DNA of 51,840 nucleotides, taken from assembly GCA_016787295.1 (NCBI GenBank), contig JAEUUX010000218.1, forward strand, positions 1-51,840, in the 5' to 3' direction. The position numbers and the translations under genes are program-made. This DNA is from Chitinophagales bacterium (GTDB taxonomy: Bacteria; Bacteroidota; Bacteroidia; Chitinophagales; UBA2359). Each line of letters opens with the position of its first letter. Position 1 is the stretch's first letter. Under the pieces are notes generated by a model that saw nothing but the letters and a program-made list of their open reading frames with translations, searched no databases and was not told where the DNA came from. Positions 15,554 through 25,030 of this stretch are shown here, piece after piece.

Positions 15554-18214
15554 CTATTCTACCTTATAGGCTACCACATTACTTGCTGTACCGCCAACCA
15601 CCAATACTTGCTCATTGCCATATAACTGATGTACCGTAAAAGCGGTAGTTGCTGCGATAGGAAAACCTTTGTGAATGCTATTGTCGCTATCCAATAGCCA
15701 CACTTGTTGGTGCTGATGGTCTAAAACACCTATTTTTGCCTTTGCCGTATTGCCAAAAGGAACACTAAAGACATCGGTTAACTGTTGGGTAGCTGGAAAC
15801 TGATAGCTGTTTTGCAACTTCTTATCCCAACCATACACCAATACTTTATTACCGGTCATAAAAACACATTCCTCGTCAGCATCACCCACCAAATTGTCGG
15901 TAATAAAATCGGCATTGCTACCCAATTTGGCAAAAGTCGATGTCCAACCACCGCCGTTTACATTAATAAGGTGTGTTTTGCTATCAGCAGTTGTTACGAT
16001 AAGTTTGGCTTCGTTTTTTCGCATATCCACCTGCGGCGAACCAATGATTCGTTGCCCTAATGGTAATTTGTGTTTTTGTTTACCACGACGGTCAAGCAGG
16101 TATACATCGCCATTATCGTTCATTACTGCCAGCACCTCTTTGTCTTCATACTGTACATATTTGATTGGCAATTTGACCATGCCTAAACCCTGTCGCGGAG
16201 TCCAACCCGGCAAAGGTTTTCCACTATATTCAAAACCATAAATCCTGTCACGCCCACATGGAACAAAAAAGCTATAGGTCGTTTCGTCAGCAAATTTGAA
16301 GCATGACAAACCTGATGTAGCTTGCATAGGAAGTTTTTTGGTAAATTCCTTCACCTCATTCCCTTGTCGGTCGAGCAAATAGAGATGATGACCCGTGTTG
16401 AGCAAATAATACAAGGATTTATCTCCATAATAATCGATTTGATATATTTTGCTCAAAATCGGCTCGTCGAACTTCCGTTTCCACAATACCTCACCACTTT
16501 TGCTTAACAGATAAAGCGTATTATTTTGGTCGGTTATCATCAATTCAGTTTCATTGCTGTGGTCGTTTTTCACCAATTGCGGTGCCGAAGCAGCGGGTGC
16601 GTCCAAGTTAGTGTTCCACAACAAAGTGGGTGTTTTAGCACTTTTTGCAGCTTTTTGAGTGCTATCCAATGCAACATTTCCGCGCATATATCCTAACATA
16701 CCTTGGGTGTGGATTTGGTTTTTCTCGCGGTTAAATGCCAACAACAGCGGTGAAATAGGCTGCAATAAAGCCATTTTTTCGTCTATGCTGCGTTCAAATT
16801 GTGGATTACTCACACCCCGCAACCATTCTTTTCCTAAATAAGGATTAAGATAGACCAAGGCATTATTGTCCGTTTGCCAACGAATCATATTTTTTTGCAA
16901 ATGCGGAATGGTGGCGAGGGTGTGTTGCTGTTGCTGTTTTTCGAGCAATACTTGCAAATACTCACTACTACCTGCAATCGCTACAAAATCACCTACCAAA
17001 GCATAATACGCTCCCGCAAATTGCTTTCCAATAGCTTCGCCAAAGAGATGTTCGACCAAAAGATTTGCCGCAATAGGATGTAATTTTTGCTTACCCATAG
17101 TAATGGTAGGCGTAGGCTGTGGATTAGCATTTTTATCTGCCATTTTCTCCAAAAATTTCCTTGCTGCGGTGCTATCATTCATTTTGAGCAATACATAACT
17201 CTCACGCCGAATATCGGCACTGCCCGGCTCCGTGAAGCCATACACCCACTCGTCACCTATCCACCGCAAATCACTGCTCGAATACTGTTGGTTGAACAAA
17301 GAAGTGTGACGGCGCGCCACATAGTAGGCATTTTGGGCAGCATAACACAAAGCAAAAGCCGTATTTTGGGGCATATAGCTTGCCACGCGAAGGTCATTTG
17401 GCGTTTTTTGGCGCAAAGAACCTTCAAAAATTGGCATCTCGTCAGTCAAAATGCTGCTACCATTCAGTTGCACCGCTTCTTTTTCTAACCAAATATCGAA
17501 TTGTGACCAAGTGGTAATATCTCTAAAACTTTGCAACAAAGCATAATGGGTCGGTTTTAGAAAAATGGACGATAATAAGGGTAAATTTTCAGCGTTAATG
17601 AACAAACTTGCATCACTATTGGCATGATGAACGCGCACTTTTCTGCCCAAACATGACCAACGAAACCAACGACTGTACTCACTTACCGCTTCCTCTACCA
17701 AAGACGAATTGATGCTTGCTAAAAGTACCCCATTGGTCGTCGAAAGACTAAAACAAATTTGGGTGTGTGGCAAACAAACGTCATAGATGGGAGTATTGCG
17801 AAAAATGCGCTGTGTGACTTTTGCTCCCTTACTTTGCAACAATTTGGCACTATTTTCCAAAGGTTGTGCCAATAGGTCGATAGGCAAAATGAGCAAATAG
17901 TCATAACTATTGGCTGCCGTGATGTGCAGCGATGCTAACAAGCGTTTAGGTGATGTTTTGGGAGACAATACCAACGAATCTACCCATTTGAAATCCTGTT
18001 GCACCTTTTGTATCAACTCGAAGTGCTGAAGGTCTTGCCAATAATCAGCTTTTTGCAGTTTGTTGGCTGTTCTATTCATGTCGTTAGATTCTATCAATAG
18101 AATAGCACTATTGGGAACAGCCCGAAATAAGGTGGGAATGCTGCCCCAGAACCACCAATAAGCAACTATTACAAGGGCAAATAAGATGATGAGTAGATAA
18201 TGTTTGGGATTCAT
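15554..18214 (-). CDS. Membrane-anchored protein with C-terminal beta-propeller-like repeats
   Basis: The 886-residue protein begins with one membrane anchor (about residues 5-22, LLIILFALVIVAYWWF). Residues 30-530 resemble the large hypothetical (DUF3352-like) proteins of Bacteroidota that contain pairs of extracytoplasmic lobes. The last third has repeated strands of the PQQ/WD type (NTLYLLSKSGEVLWKRKF, then LYLLDRQGNEV and DVYLLDRRGKQ), suggesting a beta-propeller. It is probably periplasmic and tethered to the inner membrane. It lies alone between the beta-oxidation gene and the gliding-type gene, all on the minus strand, with no obvious operon partner. Function is unknown. Confidence 0.6.
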   Translation of the reverse strand: MNPKHYLLIILFALVIVAYWWFWGSIPTLFRAVPNSAILLIESNDMNRTANKLQKADYWQDLQHFELIQKVQQDFKWVDSLVLSPKTSPKRLLASLHITAANSYDYLLILPIDLLAQPLENSAKLLQSKGAKVTQRIFRNTPIYDVCLPHTQICFSLSTTNGVLLASINSSLVEEAVSEYSRWFRWSCLGRKVRVHHANSDASLFINAENLPLLSSIFLKPTHYALLQSFRDITTWSQFDIWLEKEAVQLNGSSILTDEMPIFEGSLRQKTPNDLRVASYMPQNTAFALCYAAQNAYYVARRHTSLFNQQYSSSDLRWIGDEWVYGFTEPGSADIRRESYVLLKMNDSTAARKFLEKMADKNANPQPTPTITMGKQKLHPIAANLLVEHLFGEAIGKQFAGAYYALVGDFVAIAGSSEYLQVLLEKQQQQHTLATIPHLQKNMIRWQTDNNALVYLNPYLGKEWLRGVSNPQFERSIDEKMALLQPISPLLLAFNREKNQIHTQGMLGYMRGNVALDSTQKAAKSAKTPTLLWNTNLDAPAASAPQLVKNDHSNETELMITDQNNTLYLLSKSGEVLWKRKFDEPILSKIYQIDYYGDKSLYYLLNTGHHLYLLDRQGNEVKEFTKKLPMQATSGLSCFKFADETTYSFFVPCGRDRIYGFEYSGKPLPGWTPRQGLGMVKLPIKYVQYEDKEVLAVMNDNGDVYLLDRRGKQKHKLPLGQRIIGSPQVDMRKNEAKLIVTTADSKTHLINVNGGGWTSTFAKLGSNADFITDNLVGDADEECVFMTGNKVLVYGWDKKLQNSYQFPATQQLTDVFSVPFGNTAKAKIGVLDHQHQQVWLLDSDNSIHKGFPIAATTAFTVHQLYGNEQVLVVGGTASNVVAYKVE

Positions 18215-18317
18215 TGGTGCAAATGGTTTTGTTAAAAAATGTAGAATTTAGCGATGATTTCACTAAAAGCATGTTTGTTGAGGCATAATCCTCATTAGAG
18301 AATAATGGCAAAACTTG

Positions 18318-20243
18318 CTATCTAATCACGGTAACATTGCCCTGATATATTTGTGCTTGTTCATTAATGAAGGTTACTTCGGCATAGTAGGCATATACCC
18401 CATTGGGAACTTCTTGCCCTTTATAGGTGCCGTCCCACGCTTCGGTAATATCATTGGTTTCAAACACTTTTTGTCCCCAACGGTTGAAAATACTCCATTT
18501 GATTTGGCTAATAAAACTATTGTTGCTCACAATGCGAAGTTCATCGTTCACGGCATCGTTGTTGGGCGAAAAAGCATTGGGTATAATCGCCACCACTTGT
18601 ATAACATTAGCTGAAGCTGTCCCTGTGCAGGTATTAGAGTCTGTAACAGTAACACTATATTCGCCTTTGGTGCCAATGCTAATGGTGGGTGTAATATCGC
18701 CATTTGACCAAACATAACTCACAAAACTATTTCCTGCATTAAGTTCAGTAAGGCTATTGGGCAATATAAATAAGTTACCTTCAATAACTGGTGTTGGAGT
18801 AGGATTTTGTATCACTGTTTGTGTGGCAATGCCTGTGCAACCGTTATCGTCCGTCACGGTCACAACATATACGCCTGCTGTATCAGGATTGATGGTGGCA
18901 GATGTGGCTTCGTTTGACCAGAGGTAGGCAGCAAAATCACCTGCATCGAGTTGGGCTGTTTTGCCTTCGCAAAAGTCAAATTTCCCTGTAATACTGGTTT
19001 CAAAAGGCGGAAAGACGGTCACTGTTGCCATAGCAGTAGCCGTACAATTGGCAGCATCGGTCACGGTCACTTGATAGCTTCCATCGCTTACCTCCGTCAA
19101 CAAACTATCTGTTTCGCCCGACGACCAAAGATAAGTATAGGGATCTATACCATTTTGAGCGCTAACCGACACACTTGCGGAGGCTGCTCCTGCACACACC
19201 TCTTGCGGCAGACTTGCTTGTGCCTCAATGCCTGATACCACTACCTCGACGCTTGCAGGTTGCGACAAACAACCCGCATCGTTGGCAACAACGGTATATG
19301 TTCCGTTCATAGTTGCCGTAGCATTGGGAACAGAAAGCAACTGCCCGCTACCCGTGAAACCGTTAGGACCAGTCCAATTAAAAACGGTTGCAGGAGAAAC
19401 TTGTACCGCAGCGGTAACAAATTCTATCGTACTACCCGTACAAACGGGCGAGTTAACGGTCGGCAATACGGCGGGGTTAAGAACATTGATGGTTGCGGTA
19501 ACAGGGTCGGTATAGCAGTCTCCAATAGTCACTACTACGCTATATTCTCCCGATTGTGCAGCACCCATGTTGGTAATGCTGGGGTTTTGCGAAGTGGAAG
19601 TAAAGCCGTTGGGACCTGTCCATGCGTAGGTAGTGTTAGCATCGATGGAGTCGACCGTTACGTTAAGGTTAAGCGTTCCATCATTGCAGACCCACAAAGG
19701 TGCTTCTATTTCGGCATTTAGTCCACACAAAATACTACAGTTGGTAGCTCCTGTTCCGTTGTCTTGTACGGCATTGATTTCGGTAGGTTGATTACTAAAG
19801 TTGGTAATCAACAAAATATACACATCTCCTATTTGGTTGTCTGCTATGGTAATCGTCTCGACTGGTGAAGGACTATAGCTACAGTCAATAGGTTCGCCCA
19901 ACGACCCACATTGTTCGCTGGCATCTGATAAGCTGTTAAAAGGTCCCCATAATGCAAAATCTACATCAACATTAGTGGAATTGGTTTGTAAAATCTCGAT
20001 AAGCCCATTTTGTGCTATCTGTAGATAATACCAAGCTGGATTAGGTTGTGTACCAAGACAGCCGTAGTTATTACCGGGGTCTGTTACTGAGGCTTGAGGA
20101 ACATTGGTACCTGCGGGAAAGGTTACGCCCGAGTCGGTGCAAAAGGGTTGTACTTCGGCACAAGTGTTGCCTTGTGCGGCGGCAGTTATAGATAAAAATA
20201 GGGTAATGATAGTGTATGTTACAAATAGGTAACAGTTTCTCAT
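18318..20243 (-). CDS. Secreted adhesin-like protein with gliding-motility/T9SS C-terminal domain
   Basis: The 641-residue product has a signal peptide (LFVTYTIITLFLSITAAAQ), an N-terminal beta domain of the Bacteroidota adhesin type (FCTDSGVTFPAG to about 165), several Ig/PKD-like and SprB-like repeats (PYTYLWSSGETDS, FAAYLWSNEATS, FVSYVWSNGDIT), and a C-terminal CHU_C/type B domain (IPNAFSPNNDAVND, FNRWGQKVFE, WDGTYKGQEVPNGVY). Such C-termini direct export through the type IX secretion system. The start at 20243 begins the signal peptide; an upstream start would overlap the -7 box at 20298-20305. It should be cell-surface, acting in adhesion or gliding. Confidence 0.85.
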   Translation of the reverse strand: MRNCYLFVTYTIITLFLSITAAAQGNTCAEVQPFCTDSGVTFPAGTNVPQASVTDPGNNYGCLGTQPNPAWYYLQIAQNGLIEILQTNSTNVDVDFALWGPFNSLSDASEQCGSLGEPIDCSYSPSPVETITIADNQIGDVYILLITNFSNQPTEINAVQDNGTGATNCSILCGLNAEIEAPLWVCNDGTLNLNVTVDSIDANTTYAWTGPNGFTSTSQNPSITNMGAAQSGEYSVVVTIGDCYTDPVTATINVLNPAVLPTVNSPVCTGSTIEFVTAAVQVSPATVFNWTGPNGFTGSGQLLSVPNATATMNGTYTVVANDAGCLSQPASVEVVVSGIEAQASLPQEVCAGAASASVSVSAQNGIDPYTYLWSSGETDSLLTEVSDGSYQVTVTDAANCTATAMATVTVFPPFETSITGKFDFCEGKTAQLDAGDFAAYLWSNEATSATINPDTAGVYVVTVTDDNGCTGIATQTVIQNPTPTPVIEGNLFILPNSLTELNAGNSFVSYVWSNGDITPTISIGTKGEYSVTVTDSNTCTGTASANVIQVVAIIPNAFSPNNDAVNDELRIVSNNSFISQIKWSIFNRWGQKVFETNDITEAWDGTYKGQEVPNGVYAYYAEVTFINEQAQIYQGNVTVIR

Positions 20244-20297
20244 GATAGGTCTTATGGATTTAAATGGTTTTTGGGTGCATGGTGAAAAATTTTGCCG

Positions 20298-20305
20298 CAA
20301 AATTA
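20298..20305 (-). promoter_or_regulatory. -7 promoter box (TAATTTTG)
   Basis: The minus strand reads TAATTTTG, 55 bases upstream of the gliding-type gene start at 20243. Confidence 0.45.
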
Positions 20306-20429
20306 CTATATTCTTGTCATTTTTGAGAAATTTTGAGCAAAATAGCTATTATTTTTTAGCTGTTTATACTAAAATGTTCAAGGTAACGTTTTAAATGGTG
20401 TTTTTAAAAACTCAAATACGTTCTACAAG

Positions 20430-22457
20430 ATGAAAAAGAAACTGTTTAGCATTTATTTATGTTGTTGTACGACCTTATTATTGGCTCAAAATGAAGCTGT
20501 TACACTACACCAAATTTATTTTGAAACAGCTCGCCATGAATTAAGCCCCGATTCAAAGGCAAGTTTAGACCATTTAGTACAACAAGCCCAAAGCTATGTG
20601 GACTATGAAGTGCAGATTGTGGCGCACACAGATAGTCGTGGTAGTGAATCTTACAACCAAACACTTGCTCAAGCTCGCGCCCAAAGTGTTTTTGATTATC
20701 TTACCCAACAAAAAATGGCTGCCATACGCATACGCAGCGAAGCCAAAGGCGAAACAGCAGCCGGTTATGATAATAACACAGCCGAAGGGCAGCAACTGAA
20801 TCGACGCGTGGATATTGAACTGCACTATTATTGGTTTGACAATTTGGAACAAGTTTTCCAACGTGTCGCAGCTAACAACGAACAACACTTCACCATCGAC
20901 CCTACCCATGACCGTTACATTTATGCCAAAAATGGCACGCAATTCTTTATTCCTGCCAATTGCTTTGTAACCTCCGACGGTAAATCTCCTGCTGATAAGG
21001 TAAATATCACAGTGCGCGAAGCCCTAAGCGTAGACAATATGTTGTGGGAAAATTTACATACCCAAAGTGATGGACAAATGTTGGAAACAGGAGGTATGGT
21101 CTACATCAATGCCAGCTACAATGGCGAGCCTTTATCGGTAGAAGCCAATAGTAGCATAGAAGTTGCCATACCTACATCAAAAAAAGAAACTGATATGCAG
21201 CTATTCTACGGCATACGCAAGGCTGACAATACTCTTGATTGGCAAGCCACACAAAAGAGTTTCACACAAAACCAGCGTCAACAAGCCAACGCTAAAACAA
21301 ACCTTCCGCCTATTAAGTGGACGCTAAAAACAGCATCTTTACCTACTGTAGTCAAACCTACTCCACCTCACTATGACAGGTCTTTAGCCCAAAAGCCTGA
21401 AGCACCATCGCCACCAACTCAACCGTTTCCACCCCAAAAACCCCAGTTAAAAGATGTACGATATAAACCCAAATTTCCTCGAAACCTATTCATGTCCAAA
21501 GCCACTATTGACGCTGAAAAACAAAACCGTTATGAACGATTATTGCAGCTTTATGACAAAAAAATGCAAAACTACCAAAAGCAATTAGCAGATTATGAAC
21601 AAAAAAAAGTAACTCATCAAAAAGCAGTAGAACAATACAAACAAAACCTCAAAGCATGGAATGCTGATAAAGATGAACGTTTGGCGACTTACGAAAGTTT
21701 TATGCACGAACTTAATGAATACGAAAGAGTGGCAATTCTACATACTTCCCTTTTGGCTTGGCAAAAAGAATTCCCCAAATATCAACAGATTTCTTTGAAC
21801 ACACCACAAGATGTAGCTAATTTGCGCTACAGTATGGCATACAATTTAAACAAACATTGTCAAAAGGTTTCTATAACCACCTACAATAGGGAAAGTGTTC
21901 GGAAAGTGATATTTGGCAAATACAACATCTGTGAACTGAATAGCGCCAAGTGCAAGGATACCTCAAACGATCTATTCGAAAACCAGTATAATGACATTAA
22001 CAAGTGGTTCAATGAAAATTATGGTGTTGTTATGGACAGTATAGCCCAAATAGTTCTTGAACGCTCATTGGTTAGTGGCACTGCTAAGATAGAATATATC
22101 AACAACTATGTAAGCAACATCACTCAATTAGGCTGGATAAACTGTGACCGTTTCTTCAGTTATCCTGATGCAGATAAAATAATGATCAGCATTCTGGAAT
22201 CAGACCCCAATGTTCGCTTATATTTGGTAGCAACAGACCTAAAAAGTATTTTGCCAATGTACCAAAACCTAAATAGCTATCGAGTGGACAGGGTACCACG
22301 CCAATTATCGGTCAACTTAGTGGCAGTAAAATTGCTTAATGGCAAATTGCAGATGGCAACCATCACCACACAAGCAAATAATTTGATAGGTTACAAACCA
22401 CAATACAAAAGTTGTTCTCTATCCGATTTGAAAACTGTCTTTCGGACGATGAATTAG
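20430..22457 (+). CDS. OmpA-domain envelope protein with coiled-coil and C-terminal unknown region
   Basis: The 675-residue protein has a signal peptide (to about LLLAQ, residue 20). An OmpA-type peptidoglycan-binding domain spans 25-132, with the family's IYFETARHELSP, AHTDSRGS (D68), QARAQSVFDYL (R83) and NRRVDIEL. Having OmpA at the N-terminus, not the end, is unusual. Next come a beta-rich part with FIPANCF and a GG-VYINA stretch (140-280), a proline-rich linker at about 300-345, a charged coiled coil at about 345-430, and a final about 200-residue region I do not recognise. It should sit in the periplasm bound to peptidoglycan. It is divergent from the gliding-type gene and ends at a shared terminator. 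Confidence 0.65.
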   Translation: MKKKLFSIYLCCCTTLLLAQNEAVTLHQIYFETARHELSPDSKASLDHLVQQAQSYVDYEVQIVAHTDSRGSESYNQTLAQARAQSVFDYLTQQKMAAIRIRSEAKGETAAGYDNNTAEGQQLNRRVDIELHYYWFDNLEQVFQRVAANNEQHFTIDPTHDRYIYAKNGTQFFIPANCFVTSDGKSPADKVNITVREALSVDNMLWENLHTQSDGQMLETGGMVYINASYNGEPLSVEANSSIEVAIPTSKKETDMQLFYGIRKADNTLDWQATQKSFTQNQRQQANAKTNLPPIKWTLKTASLPTVVKPTPPHYDRSLAQKPEAPSPPTQPFPPQKPQLKDVRYKPKFPRNLFMSKATIDAEKQNRYERLLQLYDKKMQNYQKQLADYEQKKVTHQKAVEQYKQNLKAWNADKDERLATYESFMHELNEYERVAILHTSLLAWQKEFPKYQQISLNTPQDVANLRYSMAYNLNKHCQKVSITTYNRESVRKVIFGKYNICELNSAKCKDTSNDLFENQYNDINKWFNENYGVVMDSIAQIVLERSLVSGTAKIEYINNYVSNITQLGWINCDRFFSYPDADKIMISILESDPNVRLYLVATDLKSILPMYQNLNSYRVDRVPRQLSVNLVAVKLLNGKLQMATITTQANNLIGYKPQYKSCSLSDLKTVFRTMN

Positions 22458-22490
22458 AATCAGGTTGGGCATAAAATTTAACCCACAAAC

Positions 22491-22530
22491 AAATTCCCTC
22501 TTTCTATAACAGAAGGAGGGAATTTTTGTT
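22491..22530. terminator. Bidirectional terminator between the OmpA-domain gene and asnS
   Basis: AAATTCCCTC and its complement form a stem that extends to about 15 bp with one wobble around a 5-base loop. T-tracts lie on the plus side (ATTTTTG) and A-rich sequence on the other. It serves the convergent genes ending at 22457 and 22550. Confidence 0.75.
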
Positions 22531-22549
22531 TATAGTGTTATACAGAATC

Positions 22550-24079
22550 CTATGGAAACAAACGACCGAAATAGCGTGGGAAAGGAATCGTTTCGCGGAT
22601 ATGCGATACGCCCGTGAGCCACATCACTAACCGCTCAAAACCTAAACCAAAACCTGCATGAGGCACCGATCCATACCGCCGCAAATCCAAATACCATTCG
22701 AAGGCTTCCATTGGTAGTTCGTGTTCTTTGATTCGTTCGATAAGTTTTTCGATGTCGTCTTCGCGCTGCGAGCCACCTACAATTTCGCCGAAACCCTCTG
22801 GTGCCAAAAGGTCTACGCCTTTCACGTAGTTGTCATCGTCTTCATAGCGTTTCATGTAGAACGCTTTGATGGGTGAAGGCCATTTGTATACAAACACAGG
22901 CAGGTCAAAGAGACGTGTGAGGGCTTTTTCGTCGGGTGCGCCAAAGTCCTCGCCGGGCGGGAAGTTGCGTGCCGATTCCAACCATTGCGGAATATTGCGT
23001 GCATCGTCTTCGAGCTTTTTTAGGTCGTTTTTCAAACCATCGATTTTGCTCTGAAAATAGTTCACTTCACCTTTTTTGAGGTTTGGCGTTTGCAGTTTTT
23101 GTTCATAATCTGCCAGACTTTGTTGTTTATCTGCAATAACTTGTCGCACGCCTTCCAAATCTGCTTCGAGTTCTTTGATAGCATTTTTACCATCTACTTC
23201 CTCTTCGCCTCTGATGATGCGCACGGCACGGTCATACTCAATACGCGGGAATGGCTGATGAATATTGTCGAACAATGCTGTTTTGCGTTCCAAAATATTC
23301 ACCAATTCGTCTTTACATTCCGTATAAACATCGGTCACTACTGTGCGAACAAATTCCTCGATGAGGTTCATGTTCATCTCCAAATCATAGAACGCCATTT
23401 CGGGTTCTATCATCCAGAACTCGGATAAGTGGCGCGGTGTGAGGGAACGTTCAGCACGGAACGTCGGTCCAAAAGTATAGACTTTACCCATTGCCATAGC
23501 CGTTGCTTCGGCATACAACTGTCCTGATTGCGACAGATAGGCGGGCAGGTCATCTTTGTAGAAAATGGTATCAAAAAGCGTCGTTGTTCCTTCGCACGCA
23601 TTGCCCGTTAGGATAGGCGAATCCATTTGCATGAATCCTCGCGACTGAAAAAAGCGATGGATAGCGAACAATGCACTATTTCGCACTTTCATTATTGCCC
23701 ATTGACGCTTGGTGCGCAACCACAAATGGCGGTTGTTCATCAAAAAATCGACACCATGCTCCTTCTTACCCAAAGGATATTCTTCGGCAATGCTATAGAT
23801 ATGTAGGTCGGTCACTTGTATCTCAAAGCCGCCTTCTTGTTTTTCGTCGCGCAGCACTTTACCATGAATTTTAATGGCACTTTCGAGGGTCAAGCGTTTG
23901 GCGCGTTCGAGGTTCTCTTCGCCTGCGGTTGCCAAATCGACAACACACTGCGCAAAACCCGAACCATCGCGAAGCACCAAGAAAGCTACTTTACCACTTG
24001 TGCGCTTGTTCGAGACCCAGCCGTTCAACACAACCGTTTGTTCGACGTGTTGGGATAAATCTTTGATGTATGTTTGCAT
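22550..24079 (-). CDS. asnS: Asparaginyl-tRNA synthetase
   Basis: The 509-residue class II synthetase charges tRNA-Asn. It has the N-terminal OB anticodon-binding fold (VVLNGWVSNKRTSGKVAFLVLRDGS), motif 2 (FRAERSLTPRHLSEFWMIEPE) and motif 3 (GFGLGFERLVMWLTG). A charged helical insertion of about 75 residues (about 300-375, rich in K, E, D and Q, coiled-coil-like) sits between motifs 2 and 3. I believe Bacteroidota AsnS proteins carry related insertions, so this may be lineage-typical. A nuclease-like pseudogene lies 25 bases upstream and both are probably read from the promoter at 24784-24791. Confidence 0.95.
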   Translation of the reverse strand: MQTYIKDLSQHVEQTVVLNGWVSNKRTSGKVAFLVLRDGSGFAQCVVDLATAGEENLERAKRLTLESAIKIHGKVLRDEKQEGGFEIQVTDLHIYSIAEEYPLGKKEHGVDFLMNNRHLWLRTKRQWAIMKVRNSALFAIHRFFQSRGFMQMDSPILTGNACEGTTTLFDTIFYKDDLPAYLSQSGQLYAEATAMAMGKVYTFGPTFRAERSLTPRHLSEFWMIEPEMAFYDLEMNMNLIEEFVRTVVTDVYTECKDELVNILERKTALFDNIHQPFPRIEYDRAVRIIRGEEEVDGKNAIKELEADLEGVRQVIADKQQSLADYEQKLQTPNLKKGEVNYFQSKIDGLKNDLKKLEDDARNIPQWLESARNFPPGEDFGAPDEKALTRLFDLPVFVYKWPSPIKAFYMKRYEDDDNYVKGVDLLAPEGFGEIVGGSQREDDIEKLIERIKEHELPMEAFEWYLDLRRYGSVPHAGFGLGFERLVMWLTGVSHIRETIPFPRYFGRLFP

Positions 24080-24104
24080 AATTCGTTAATTAATTACTGT
24101 GGTT

Positions 24105-24716
24105 TTAGCGAAATGCAGAGGCATTGTTTTGAATAATTTGCGCAAATGCGCCGAGAAGTGTGGCTATAGGTTGTAGAAAATAGGTTTCGGAATCTATGTA
24201 CAGTTGGTTGTCATGCAATTGCAAAAAGCGCCATTCATGCGCTGTCGTAGCACAACCCCAAATATGCTCAATAGCACGTTCTTCGCGCCGATTGAATAGT
24301 TGAGCGGCTATCATTTGTGCCGAACACTGGGCTATACCATAATCCATATCTTCATTTTTGGCTTCGGCAAGGGCGATGATAGGTGCTTCGAGCAAATAGG
24401 CATCAGGAGAAGCGCAAAAAAAGAAATCACAAGCGCCATTAAGGTTATTTTCGGGCTGAATATTCAGTTCCTCTCCCGAAAAAAGACTAATACTTTGCTG
24501 ATAACGGTTATGCACCTCCGTCAAAATAGGCGATATAATGCGTTCTGATTTCACTTTTTCGTTTGACAAAACCGTGTGGTTCGCCCATTGCAGCGTTTGT
24601 AACAATCAATTGCTTGGCTCAACGGGTTCTATGGTATCGAGCAATGCCCGACGACGAATAACAATGCCAAATTTGTCTTTAAGTTGTTGTATATGCTTAT
24701 ATTTTTTGTAGCCCAT
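24105..24716 (-). pseudogene. PD-(D/E)XK nuclease-like paralogue interrupted by an in-frame TGA
   Basis: From the ATG at 24716 the frame reads MGYKKYKHIQQLKDKFGI to VEPSN, then TGA at 24606..24608, then continues in the same frame to 24105. The intact paralogue at 8427-9068 aligns without gaps across the stop (VEPSN-stop-LLQ against VEPSALLVQ), and a TTA leucine codon mutated to TGA would explain it. The downstream part keeps the core residues (GACDF and LAEAKNED). I read it as a single-base nonsense pseudogene of about 203 codons. A TTG restart right after the stop, readthrough, or a sequencing error cannot be excluded. Confidence 0.7.
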
Positions 24717-25030
24717 TCTCGCCATATTCGTATATTGACTCAAGAAAACAAAGCATAAAAGTTACGCCTTGTCTTTTGGGGGGCAAAGTTACGTATTTTT
24801 GGCGAAAAAGCGCCTATTTTGCCCAATATGTGCTTATTTTTCCTTGCATTATTGTTCATGCGTCCCATAAAATTGTCTTTGTTCAAAAACAGCGTTTTGA
24901 TAAGAACGTTTTTCTAATTAGCTTTGCAGCAAAAAAAAGCAATAGTTTTGCTTTAGTGACATTTGCCAAATATCCACTTGCTCCCCCAAACCCTATCTTA
25001 TAACCTTATGTTTATCACTCAAACTTTTTC
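24717..25030. other. Divergent intergenic region
   Basis: No gene is supported. It contains a minus-strand -7 box and AT-rich sequence up to the start of the membrane protein at 25031. A plus-strand frame at 24776-25003 lacks protein character. Confidence 0.45.
24784..24791 (-). promoter_or_regulatory. -7 promoter box (TAACTTTG)
   Basis: TAnnTTTG element on the minus strand, 68 bases upstream of the pseudogene ATG at 24716. It probably drives the pseudogene and asnS. Confidence 0.5.
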
